Below are positions 1 through 6,542 of a stretch of 11,608 bases of DNA, piece by piece. The DNA is from Candidatus Krumholzibacteriia bacterium (GTDB taxonomy: Bacteria; Krumholzibacteriota; Krumholzibacteriia; LZORAL124-64-63). The translations under genes were made by a program, and so were the position numbers. The notes below the pieces were generated by a model that saw only the letters and a list, made by a program, of their open reading frames with translations, searched no databases and had not been told where the DNA came from. The DNA is taken from assembly GCA_028718575.1 (NCBI GenBank), contig JAQULN010000052.1, forward strand, positions 1 through 11,608, given 5' to 3'. Each line of letters begins with the position of its first letter. The stretch's first letter is position 1.

Positions 1-237
1 CTCTTGAACCGTTACCACCGCACGGCCGTGCATCTGGGCAAGGCGCCGCGGGCGCGGGGGCCGCGCGCCGCGCTGCGGCTCGAGCTGGCCCGCCTGCGCA
101 GCGCCCTCGAAGCGGCGATCGCCAGCGAGGACTTCGAAGACGCCGCGCGCCTGCGGGATCTCATTGCGGAGCATCAAACTCGGCTGGCGGCGGCGCCTGA
201 ATTCGACCCGGGAGGCGACGATGTTCCGCGACGGTGA
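1..237 (+). CDS. mcsA: McsA, C-terminal part (activator of protein-arginine kinase McsB), 5'-truncated by window edge
   Basis: Only the last 78 codons are visible; the frame is open at base 1, so the gene starts upstream. The visible part begins with a His-rich HxxxxHxGKxP-like stretch (HRTAVHLGKAPR), typical of the region just before the UVR domain of McsA. A UVR motif follows at about residues 24-62 (core EDFEDAARLRDLI), predicted to form a two-helix hairpin. UVR motifs also occur in UvrB, UvrC and ClpC. McsA is a small zinc-finger protein that binds and activates the arginine kinase McsB; its zinc-binding cysteines would lie upstream of the window. The identification rests on the UVR motif plus the immediately following, overlapping mcsB gene. 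A TTG at base 4 is the first possible start codon in the window, but it would give a protein without the zinc fingers and is not believed. No ctsR repressor gene is visible because the sequence upstream is missing. Confidence 0.87.
   Translation, partial: LLNRYHRTAVHLGKAPRARGPRAALRLELARLRSALEAAIASEDFEDAARLRDLIAEHQTRLAAAPEFDPGGDDVPRR
210..215 (+). promoter_or_regulatory. Ribosome binding site of mcsB (GGGAGG)
   Basis: GGGAGG ends 5 bases before the ATG at 221, inside the end of mcsA. It decides the mcsB start in favour of this ATG over a longer in-frame reading from 164, whose extra N-terminal residues precede the conserved McsB start region and have no such site. Confidence 0.75.
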
Positions 238-1273
238 ATGGCGGACGCCGCCGGATTGGCTGGCGGGGACCGGGCCGGCGGCCGACATGGTGGTCAGCAC
301 CCGGGTCCGCCTGGCGCGCAACCTCGCCGGCGTGCGCTTCCCGCACCGCGACGGGCTGACGCAACTCAATCGCCAGCGCCGCATCCTGAACGAGCAGATC
401 CAGCGCTGTCCGTCCTTCCGGGATGCGTGGTCGCTCGACCTGGCGGTCCTGGACGAGTTGGAGCGCCGGGCCCTGCTCGAAATGCATCTGGCCAGCCCGG
501 ATCTGTTGCGCGAACCGGAGGGACGCGGGTTGGTCGTCGCGCGCGATCGCGCCAAAGCGGTGATGATCAATGAGGAAGACCATCTGCGGATCCAGGTGTT
601 CCGCTCGGGTTTCGAACCGTTGGCGACCTGCGAGGAGGCGCTCGCCTGCGACGCCGAACTGGAAACGGAACTCGATTTCGCTTACAGCGAGGAATTTGGT
701 TACCTGACAGCCTGCCCGACGAACGTCGGCACGGGTTGCCGCCTGTCGGTCCTGATCCACCTGCCAGGACTGGTGTTGGGAGGCGAGATCGAGAAAGTTC
801 TCAACTCACTGCGTCAATTGCAGTTCGCTGTGCGGGGTCTCTATGGAGAGGGCAGCGCGGTGCAGGGCGCGCTGTTCCAGATCTCCAACCTGTCGACGCT
901 CGGGCGCAGCGAGCAGGAGCTGGCCGCCGAGTTCGGTCGCCAGGTCGCCAAGGTGGTGCAGTACGAACGCATGGCGCTCGACCGACTCTACCAACGCGAC
1001 CCGGCGGCGGTGGCCGACCTGGCCCACCGCTCGCTGGCGGTGCTGCAGAACGCCCGCTTGATGTCCAGCCAGGAAGCCTTCGATCGCCTGAGCCAGGTCC
1101 GATTGGGCGTGGTCCTGAAGATCCTGCCGCCGATCGGCATGGACCGGTTGAACCTGGCCCTGGTCCAGCACCAGTCCGCCCACTTGCAGCTTCTGGCGGA
1201 GCAGACGGGCGCCGCGAGCCAGCGGGGCCGTCTGCGGGCGGAATTCCTGCGTTCGTTGCTCTCCGACCGGTAA
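221..1273 (+). CDS. mcsB: McsB, protein arginine kinase (ATP:guanido phosphotransferase family)
   Basis: A 350-residue protein, close to the usual size (about 360). McsB transfers phosphate from ATP to arginine side chains of damaged proteins, marking them for ClpC-ClpP. Visible family signatures are the nucleotide-binding STRVRLARN (residues 26-34), the NEEDH motif (117-121) with the catalytic glutamates, the CPTNVGTG loop (165-172) with the cysteine equivalent to the active-site Cys of phosphagen kinases, the YGEGS motif (208-212) and SNLSTLG (222-228). The C-terminal helical domain should carry the phosphoarginine-binding RDxxRA motif; here the matching place reads RGRLRA (335-340), so the Asp is replaced by Gly. 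The ATG at 221 lies 5 bases after GGGAGG and overlaps the end of mcsA by 17 bases, suggesting translational coupling. With mcsA before and clpC after, the locus matches the Bacillus mcsA-mcsB-clpC order. Creatine-kinase-like phosphagen kinases are the only alternative, and NEEDH plus the context argue against them. Confidence 0.95.
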   Translation: MFRDGEWRTPPDWLAGTGPAADMVVSTRVRLARNLAGVRFPHRDGLTQLNRQRRILNEQIQRCPSFRDAWSLDLAVLDELERRALLEMHLASPDLLREPEGRGLVVARDRAKAVMINEEDHLRIQVFRSGFEPLATCEEALACDAELETELDFAYSEEFGYLTACPTNVGTGCRLSVLIHLPGLVLGGEIEKVLNSLRQLQFAVRGLYGEGSAVQGALFQISNLSTLGRSEQELAAEFGRQVAKVVQYERMALDRLYQRDPAAVADLAHRSLAVLQNARLMSSQEAFDRLSQVRLGVVLKILPPIGMDRLNLALVQHQSAHLQLLAEQTGAASQRGRLRAEFLRSLLSDR

Positions 1274-1331
1274 CTCGGCCCGGCCGGGGCTCGCGCCTCA
1301 AGGATCGACCGCGGCGGCCGATGTTGGGGCA

Positions 1332-1367
1332 GGGCCGGTGCGCCGCTGCGGCGTGGCGCGCGGGCCC
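1332..1367 (+). other. Strong GC-rich hairpin in the mcsB-clpC gap
   Basis: Bases 1332-1344 pair with 1355-1367: 12 of 13 positions match (one G-T wobble, one G-G mismatch at 1337/1362) around a 10-base loop. No T-run follows, so a standard intrinsic terminator is not supported. It may stabilise mRNA ends, partly terminate transcription or structure the clpC leader. The rest of this 154-base gap (1274-1427) holds the clpC ribosome binding site; I see no CIRCE element, CtsR-type box or convincing promoter in it. Confidence 0.5.
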
Positions 1368-1414
1368 CGACCGCAGTATCTTGCCTGGTAAGGACGTCCG
1401 GAGTTGCCACGAAC

Positions 1415-1419
1415 GGAGG
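1415..1419 (+). promoter_or_regulatory. Ribosome binding site of clpC (GGAGG)
   Basis: GGAGG lies 8 bases before the ATG at 1428. It supports this ATG over an upstream in-frame TTG at 1404, which would add eight residues (MPRTEARR) before the conserved start of the Clp N-domain. Confidence 0.7.
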
Positions 1420-1427
1420 CGAGGCGG

Positions 1428-3884
1428 ATGAACGATCGATTCACGCAGCGGGTCCGCAAAGTATTGTTCCTGGCCCGCGACGAGGCTGGGCGACTGCAGC
1501 ACGAATATATAGGCACAGAGCACCTTTTGCTGGGCATCATCCGCGAGGGCGAAGGCATCGCTGCCAACGTCATGCGCCGGCTCGGCCTCGATTTCGAGCG
1601 TATCCAACAGGAGATCGAAGCCACGGTCTCGCCGATGAGCGGGCCGGTCTCGATCGGCGAGATTCCGTTCACGCCCCGGGCCAAGAAGGTGCTGGAACTG
1701 TCGATCGACGAATCCCGGCTGCACAACCACAAGTATGTGGGCACCGAACACCTGCTGCTAGCATTGATCCGCGAGGGCGAGGGCATTGCCGCCGACGTGT
1801 TGAATCGGCTCGGCGCCGATCACGAGACCGTCAAGCGCGAGGTCATGAAAGCGCTCGGCGCAGCCGGCGGACGTCCCGGCGCGGCGGTCAAGAAAAAGGA
1901 CAAGAAGGAAAATCCCGTACTCGAGCAATTCGGGCGCAACATGACCGAAATGGCCCGGCAAGGCCAGCTGGACCCGACGATCGGCCGCGAGAAGGAGATC
2001 GAGCGGGTCATCCAGATCCTCAGCCGTCGCAAGAAGAACAACCCCGTGCTGATCGGCGAGCCGGGGGTGGGCAAGACCGCGATCGTCGAGGGCTTCGCCT
2101 CGCGAATCGTGGAGAACAAGGTGCCCGGCGTCTTGCGGGAAAAGGAAATCATCACGCTCGATCTGGCTAGCGTGGTTGCCGGCACCAAGTATCGCGGGCA
2201 GTTCGAGGAGCGGCTCAAGCAGATCATGGGCGAGATCCGCGAGAACTCCGACATCATCATCTTCATCGACGAGCTGCACACGATTGTCGGCGCGGGCGGC
2301 GCCGAAGGCGCCATCGACGCTTCGAACATGCTCAAGCCGGCGCTCAGCCGGGGCGAGATCCAGTGCATCGGCGCCACGACCATGGACGAGTACCGCAAGT
2401 TCATCGAGAAGGACGGCGCCCTGGAGCGCCGCTTCCAATCCGTGATCGTCAATCCGCCGACCGAGGAACAGACGGTCGAGATCCTCTACGGACTGCGGGA
2501 TAAATACGAGGCCCACCACCGCGTCACGTATTCGGACGAGGCGCTTTCGGGCGCTGTCTACCTCTCGAACCGCTACATCAGCGGCCGCTCGCTGCCGGAC
2601 AAAGCCATCGATATCATCGACGAGGCCGGCAGCCGCGCGCGGCTCTCGGCGACCGAGGTGCCGCCGGATCTACGGGCCATCGAGACGCGCATCGAGGAAG
2701 TGGTCAAAGAGAAGGAAAGCTCGATTCAGGCCCAGGAGTTCGAGAAAGCAGCGCGGTTCCGCGACCAGGAGAAGGAGCTCAAGAAAGAGCTGCTGGATCT
2801 CAAGCAGAGCTGGCACGACCAGAAGAGCGAGCGCCAGGTCACCGTCGATCAGCGGTTGATCTGCAAGGTCATCTCCGACATCACGGGGATTCCGATCACC
2901 GACGTCGAGGAAGAAGAGACCAAGAAGCTGCTGCGCATGGAAGACGAGCTGCGCAAGTGGATCGTCGGACAGGATGCCGCGCTCGAGGCGGTCTCGAAGT
3001 CGATCCGCCGCAACCGTGCGGGCCTGCGCGATCCCAAACGGCCGATCGGCTCGTTCATCTTCCTCGGCCCCACCGGCGTCGGCAAGACCGAGGTCGCTCG
3101 GCGCCTCACCGAATTCCTCTTCGGCGACCAGACCTCGCTGATCCGCATCGATATGTCAGAATACATGGAGAAGCACGCCGTCTCGCGGCTCGTCGGCGCA
3201 CCGCCCGGCTACGTTGGCTACGAGGAGGGCGGTATGCTGACCGAGCGAGTCCGCCGCCATCCGTACTCCGTGATCTTGCTCGACGAGATCGAGAAAGCGC
3301 ATCCGGATGTTTTCAATATTCTCTTGCAGGTGCTCGAGGACGGCAATCTGACCGACTCCTTCGGCCGTACGGTGGACTTCCGCAACACCGTCCTGATCAT
3401 GACGAGCAACGTCGGCAACCGCAAGATGCACTCCGGACGCAGCCTGGGGTTCGCCAGCGATGCCGACGATCAGGAGAAACAGAACCAGATCAAGGCGCGC
3501 GCCAACATCGACGAGGACGTCAAGAAGACGTTCAGCCCCGAGTTTCTCAACCGCATCGACGAGCGCGTCATGTTCGAATCGCTGGGCCGTCCCGAGCTGC
3601 ACAAGATCGTGGACATCCTGCTGCGCGACGTGACCCGGCGCCTGGACAACCTGAACATCGAGTTCGAGTTCACCGAGGCCGCCAAGGATATGCTCTGCGA
3701 TCTCGGCTATGATCCCGCGATGGGCGCCCGCCCGCTGCGCCGCGCCATCCAGCGCTATCTGGAAGACCCGCTTTCGGAGAGGCTCCTGCGCGGCGAGATC
3801 ACCGGCAACTGCCACCTGCGCATCGATGCCGGCAACAAGCAGCTGCTATTTACCATGGGGCCGGTCGTCAAGACTCCGGTCTGA
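1428..3884 (+). CDS. clpC: ClpC, AAA+ unfoldase subunit of the ClpCP protease
   Basis: An 818-residue HSP100 protein, normal length for ClpC. It is a hexameric ATPase that unfolds substrates and feeds them to ClpP; in bacteria with McsB it recognises arginine-phosphorylated proteins through its N-domain. Order of domains: N-domain with two Clp repeats (about 1-145; the paired YIGTEHLLL and YVGTEHLLL motifs mark them); first AAA+ module with Walker A GEPGVGKT (210-217), Walker B ending DE (281-282) and arginine finger region ALERRF (331-336); middle domain with a UVR motif (core QEFEKAARFRDQEKEL, about 436-451); second AAA+ module with Walker A GPTGVGKT (547-554), Walker B VILLDE (615-620) and sensor-2 GARPLRR (766-772). 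The LGF tripeptide at 673-675 is the ClpP-docking loop, so this is a ClpP partner and not a ClpB-type disaggregase; the short UVR-bearing middle domain agrees. No clpP lies in the window. The 154-base gap after mcsB leaves open whether clpC has its own promoter. Confidence 0.97.
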   Translation: MNDRFTQRVRKVLFLARDEAGRLQHEYIGTEHLLLGIIREGEGIAANVMRRLGLDFERIQQEIEATVSPMSGPVSIGEIPFTPRAKKVLELSIDESRLHNHKYVGTEHLLLALIREGEGIAADVLNRLGADHETVKREVMKALGAAGGRPGAAVKKKDKKENPVLEQFGRNMTEMARQGQLDPTIGREKEIERVIQILSRRKKNNPVLIGEPGVGKTAIVEGFASRIVENKVPGVLREKEIITLDLASVVAGTKYRGQFEERLKQIMGEIRENSDIIIFIDELHTIVGAGGAEGAIDASNMLKPALSRGEIQCIGATTMDEYRKFIEKDGALERRFQSVIVNPPTEEQTVEILYGLRDKYEAHHRVTYSDEALSGAVYLSNRYISGRSLPDKAIDIIDEAGSRARLSATEVPPDLRAIETRIEEVVKEKESSIQAQEFEKAARFRDQEKELKKELLDLKQSWHDQKSERQVTVDQRLICKVISDITGIPITDVEEEETKKLLRMEDELRKWIVGQDAALEAVSKSIRRNRAGLRDPKRPIGSFIFLGPTGVGKTEVARRLTEFLFGDQTSLIRIDMSEYMEKHAVSRLVGAPPGYVGYEEGGMLTERVRRHPYSVILLDEIEKAHPDVFNILLQVLEDGNLTDSFGRTVDFRNTVLIMTSNVGNRKMHSGRSLGFASDADDQEKQNQIKARANIDEDVKKTFSPEFLNRIDERVMFESLGRPELHKIVDILLRDVTRRLDNLNIEFEFTEAAKDMLCDLGYDPAMGARPLRRAIQRYLEDPLSERLLRGEITGNCHLRIDAGNKQLLFTMGPVVKTPV

Positions 3885-3919
3885 GACAACGGACAACGCA
3901 ACCGCGACCCCCGTCAGCA

Positions 3920-3952
3920 CGGCCCCGGACCTCGTCGCGGGGCCGATTCCTT
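3920..3952 (+). terminator. Probable rho-independent terminator after clpC
   Basis: A perfect 8-base inverted repeat, CGGCCCCG (3920-3927) and CGGGGCCG (3938-3945), flanks a 10-base loop and is followed by ATTCCTT, a weak T-rich tail. It begins 36 bases after the clpC stop. The stem is convincing, the tail is poor, so termination may be incomplete. It would separate the mcsAB-clpC unit from the bamA-lpx unit. Confidence 0.5.
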
Positions 3953-3983
3953 GCTACCCAAGATCCGGCACGTACAGTATATT
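3951..3983 (+). promoter_or_regulatory. Possible promoter of the bamA-lpx cluster
   Basis: This is the most AT-rich patch of the 229-base clpC-bamA gap. TTGCTA (3951-3956) could serve as a -35 with TACAGT (3973-3978, 16-base spacer) as a -10. The better -10 match, TATATT (3978-3983), is 21 bases from TTGCTA, which is too far for a standard sigma-70 promoter. The position, after the clpC terminator-like hairpin and ahead of bamA, is right, but the match is weak. Confidence 0.3.
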
Positions 3984-3993
3984 GCGCCGGCGA

Positions 3994-4026
3994 GGGCGGA
4001 CGGCGACGGGAACCGGCGGTCCGCCC
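3994..4026 (+). repeat. Inverted repeat in the bamA leader
   Basis: GGGCGGAC (3994-4001) and GTCCGCCC (4019-4026) form a perfect 8-base inverted repeat around a 17-base spacer. If transcription starts near 3990, it lies at the very start of the bamA leader RNA and could fold as a hairpin. Its function is unknown; in sequence this GC-rich some 8-base repeats arise by chance. Confidence 0.4.
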
Positions 4027-4053
4027 GCGTGTTGAAGGCCGCTGAGCGCCGGC

Positions 4054-4084
4054 CAGTGTCACAGCGGCGGCGCCGCCCACACTG
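4054..4084 (+). repeat. Nested dyad just upstream of bamA
   Basis: CAGTGT (4054-4059) and ACACTG (4079-4084) are perfect inverted arms enclosing a perfect 12-base palindrome GGCGGCGCCGCC (4066-4077). The element ends 20 bases before the GGAG of the bamA ribosome binding site. It could be an RNA hairpin or the operator of a dimeric regulator; I do not recognise it as a known box. The arms are asymmetric about the palindrome (6 bases on one side, 1 on the other), which weakens the operator reading. Confidence 0.4.
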
Positions 4085-4103
4085 CCACGGGAGCTGACTG
4101 CTT

Positions 4104-4107
4104 GGAG
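4104..4107 (+). promoter_or_regulatory. Ribosome binding site of bamA (GGAG)
   Basis: GGAG sits 6 bases before the ATG at 4114. A competing choice is an in-frame TTG at 4102 behind GGGAG (4089-4093, 8-base spacing), which adds the residues MESL. ATG is preferred because the added Glu would put a negative charge at the front of the signal peptide. Confidence 0.5.
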
Positions 4108-4113
4108 TCCCTG

Positions 4114-6441
4114 ATGCCGTGTCAATGTCCGTCGTCGTTCGGCGCGCTGCTCTTGTGTGGCCTGGCGCTTTGGTCGTCGCCGGTCCGGGCGCAGAGCGAG
4201 CTGGACGGCCGCGCCATCACAGCCATCGAAGTAGCCGGCGCGATGACCGTTCACGCCCGGCAGGTGACTGCCTGGGCCGGTCTGGCGACGGAGCAGACGC
4301 TCAGCCGCAATCTTACCGCGGGCGCCGTGCGGCGTCTGTTCGCCACCCGCCGTTTCAGCGAGGTCTACATCTACGGCGTGCCCGACGGCGACGGCGTCAA
4401 GCTCGTCATCAACCTCCGCGAGTTCCCGCGCATTCGCAGCGTGACGTTCCAGGGCAATCAAAAGGTCAAGGACAAGGATCTGCGCGAGGTCTTTCCGCTG
4501 GCGATCGGCCAGTTCGCCAATCCCGCCGCGGTGCAGCGCGACCTGCAGCCGATTCGCGAACATTACTGGGAGAAGGGCTACTATAACGTCGCGGTGCACA
4601 CCGATTCCTCGCGCGTCGACGCCGGCAACATGCAGGACCTCGTGGTCACCATCGACGAGGGGTCCAAAGTCAGGGTCAAGGCCATCCGTTTCGTTGGCAA
4701 CGAAAACCTGTCGGCCAAGGGCCTGCGCGGCGCCATGCAGCAGGGAACGACGGGGTTTCTCAAAAGCGGCACCTTCAAGAAGAAGCAATTCGAAGACGAC
4801 CGCGAACGACTGCACACCTATTGCCGCGATAACGGCTACCTCGATGCATCGATCGACGCCATGGACATCGTGCCACGGCCGGATCGGCCGCAGCACCTGG
4901 AGCTGGTTATCCACTTGACCGAGGGCCGGCAGTACCGCGTCGGCGACATCAACTGGACGGGGAACGAGGTTTTCGATGACCTGGCCGTGTCCGAACAAAT
5001 CTATCTGGAGAAGGACGCGGTCTTCAGGGAGCGCGCTTACCTGCGCACGCTCGAAAACCTGCAGACGCTCTACGCGGACCAGGGCTACATTTACGTCGGC
5101 GTCGAACCCCAGCGAGAGCTCCGCGACCAGCGCGTCAACGTGACGTTCAACATCGTCGAAGGTCAGCCGGCCAAGGTCCGCGATATCCGCGTGGCCGGCA
5201 ATACGAAGACCTACGATCGGGTGCTTCTGCGCGAGTTCCAAATTTTCCCCGGCGATGTCTTCAGCCGGCGCCGCATCGAGTTCTCCGTTCGCGACGCCAT
5301 GCAACGCGGCTACTTCGAAGAAGTGATGCCTGATTTCCGCCCGGTCGGCGACGGCGGCGATATCGATTTGATCTTCAAGGTCAAGGAGAAGCAGACCGGC
5401 CAGTTCATGTTCGGCGCCGCGTACAGCGCCGAGACCGCGGTCTCGGGCTTTATCCAGGTCCAGGAGACGAATTTCCGGGGCAAAGGGCAGACGATCGGCC
5501 TGACTTGGCAATTCGGTTCGCGTCGCCGCTACGTCGATCTCAGCTTCACCGAGCCGTGGTTCACGGGGCGGCCGATCGTGATCGGCGCCGATATCTTCGA
5601 CCGCTACCAGTACAATTACGACGACTTCTACGAGAGCCGCGTGCGCGGCTTCAGCGTGCGGACGGGCATGCGCATCCCCGGCGCGCGCTTTTCGAGCGTC
5701 GGCCTGCGTTACGAGCTGTCGCAGACGCGCCTCGGCAACTTCAGCAGCAGTTATGTATCCTATCTCGACAATCTCGAGCGGCGACTCGGCTCCAGCGGAG
5801 TCCCGTTCGAGCGCCTGGACCAGGTCGACTGGCCGCGTCTGAAGAGCAGCGCGCGGCTGACCTATACCCGCAACAGCACCGACAATCCGTTCTTTCCGAC
5901 CAGCGGGTCGCGCTCGACCTATAGTATCGAGCTGGCGGGCGGACCTCTCGGCGGCGAGATCGCCTACCATCAGCACGAGTTCAAGCACTCCTACTATCAA
6001 CTCATGCCAGCGAACTTCGCGCTGCACGTCCGCGGCGTGTTGGGTGTGATCACCGGTCTTGACGGCGCGGACAACGTTCCCGACTACGAGAAGTTCCGGC
6101 TGGGCGGCAACCGACTCTATCCCGTGCGCGGCTACCGTGATCTGGAGATCGTGCCGCGCGACAACCCGAGTTTCATCGGCGGACGCGCCTATTCGATCTT
6201 CAACCTTGAGCTGTTGTATCCGCTGACGCGTGCGGTGCAGTTGTTGTCGTTCCTGGACATGGGCGACACCTGGAACAGCCTCGGCGCTGCCGATCTGGCT
6301 AAACTGCGCAAGGGCGCCGGGTTTGGGATTCGCGTCGAGGTGCCGATGATGGGGACGATCGGTTTCGACTACGGCTATGGCTTCGATCGCGCCCAGGGAC
6401 CGAGCTGGCAGCCACACTTCAACATCGGGACCATGTTCTAG
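4114..6441 (+). CDS. bamA: BamA, outer-membrane beta-barrel assembly factor
   Basis: A 775-residue Omp85-family protein that folds and inserts beta-barrel proteins into the outer membrane as the core of the BAM complex. A signal peptide covers about residues 1-26 (hydrophobic run ALLLCGLALW, likely cleavage after VRA); unusually its n-region has no Lys or Arg before the hydrophobic core. Five POTRA domains follow at roughly 34-104, 105-184, 185-272, 273-351 and 352-427, each with a beta-start and a conserved G-N/T turn (FQGNQKV, FVGNENL, WTGNEVF, VAGNTKT in POTRA 2-5). The C-terminal 16-strand barrel spans about 430-775, carries the lid-lock VRGYRD motif in loop 6 (671-676) and ends in Phe, the usual last residue of outer-membrane barrels. 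Length and architecture are those of full BamA, not of the shorter TamA or FhaC relatives. The downstream skp gene matches the classic bamA-skp-lpxD order. No BAM lipoprotein gene is visible in the window. Confidence 0.96.
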   Translation: MPCQCPSSFGALLLCGLALWSSPVRAQSELDGRAITAIEVAGAMTVHARQVTAWAGLATEQTLSRNLTAGAVRRLFATRRFSEVYIYGVPDGDGVKLVINLREFPRIRSVTFQGNQKVKDKDLREVFPLAIGQFANPAAVQRDLQPIREHYWEKGYYNVAVHTDSSRVDAGNMQDLVVTIDEGSKVRVKAIRFVGNENLSAKGLRGAMQQGTTGFLKSGTFKKKQFEDDRERLHTYCRDNGYLDASIDAMDIVPRPDRPQHLELVIHLTEGRQYRVGDINWTGNEVFDDLAVSEQIYLEKDAVFRERAYLRTLENLQTLYADQGYIYVGVEPQRELRDQRVNVTFNIVEGQPAKVRDIRVAGNTKTYDRVLLREFQIFPGDVFSRRRIEFSVRDAMQRGYFEEVMPDFRPVGDGGDIDLIFKVKEKQTGQFMFGAAYSAETAVSGFIQVQETNFRGKGQTIGLTWQFGSRRRYVDLSFTEPWFTGRPIVIGADIFDRYQYNYDDFYESRVRGFSVRTGMRIPGARFSSVGLRYELSQTRLGNFSSSYVSYLDNLERRLGSSGVPFERLDQVDWPRLKSSARLTYTRNSTDNPFFPTSGSRSTYSIELAGGPLGGEIAYHQHEFKHSYYQLMPANFALHVRGVLGVITGLDGADNVPDYEKFRLGGNRLYPVRGYRDLEIVPRDNPSFIGGRAYSIFNLELLYPLTRAVQLLSFLDMGDTWNSLGAADLAKLRKGAGFGIRVEVPMMGTIGFDYGYGFDRAQGPSWQPHFNIGTMF

Positions 6442-6477
6442 TCTGATCCGGACAGGCTGGCGCCGGGGTCCGGCGGA

Positions 6478-6486
6478 TGTTATTCT
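6478..6486 (+). promoter_or_regulatory. Possible extended -10 promoter element before skp
   Basis: TGTTATTCT fits an extended -10 (TGn followed by TATTCT, 4 of 6 matches to TATAAT) about 57 bases before the skp start. No good -35 lies at the right distance. It could give skp some expression independent of bamA, but the support is thin. Confidence 0.2.
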
Positions 6487-6531
6487 GCGCGGCAACACGC
6501 AAGCGGAGAGCGGCGCCAACGCACTCCGGAA

Positions 6532-6537
6532 AAGGAG
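6532..6537 (+). promoter_or_regulatory. Ribosome binding site of skp (AAGGAG)
   Basis: AAGGAG is 5 bases before the ATG at 6543. It selects this start over an in-frame TTG at 6477, whose 22 extra residues would precede a complete signal peptide. Confidence 0.75.
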
Positions 6538-6542
6538 CGATC

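Noticed and set aside
164..220. Longer mcsB start at 164
   Set aside because: It adds 19 residues before the conserved McsB N-terminus and lacks a good ribosome site; the ATG at 221 follows GGGAGG by 5 bases.
1341..1353. CGCCGC-T-GCGGCG dyad in the mcsB-clpC gap as a separate operator
   Set aside because: It lies in the loop and inner stem of the larger 1332-1367 hairpin and is a simple GC-rich repeat; it adds no separate evidence.
801..1751. A 316-codon minus-strand frame across the end of mcsB and the start of clpC
   Set aside because: It overlaps two well-supported genes and the gap between them; its translation is Arg/Pro/Gly-rich with no motif, typical of antisense shadow frames.
1847..1860. 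GGTCAA-type sequences resembling half of a CtsR box
   Set aside because: They occur as single copies inside coding sequence with no tandem partner at the right spacing, so they are not operators.
4114..4191. BamA as a lipoprotein (LLLCG in the signal peptide)
   Set aside because: The residue before Cys is Leu, not Gly, Ala or Ser, so it does not fit a lipobox; BamA proteins are barrel proteins with ordinary signal peptides.
3868..6519. An 883-codon open frame on the minus strand covering all of bamA
   Set aside because: It mirrors bamA in a GC-rich genome, where the antisense frame of a biased coding sequence often lacks stops. Its translation has no recognisable domain, whereas bamA on the plus strand has a full domain series.
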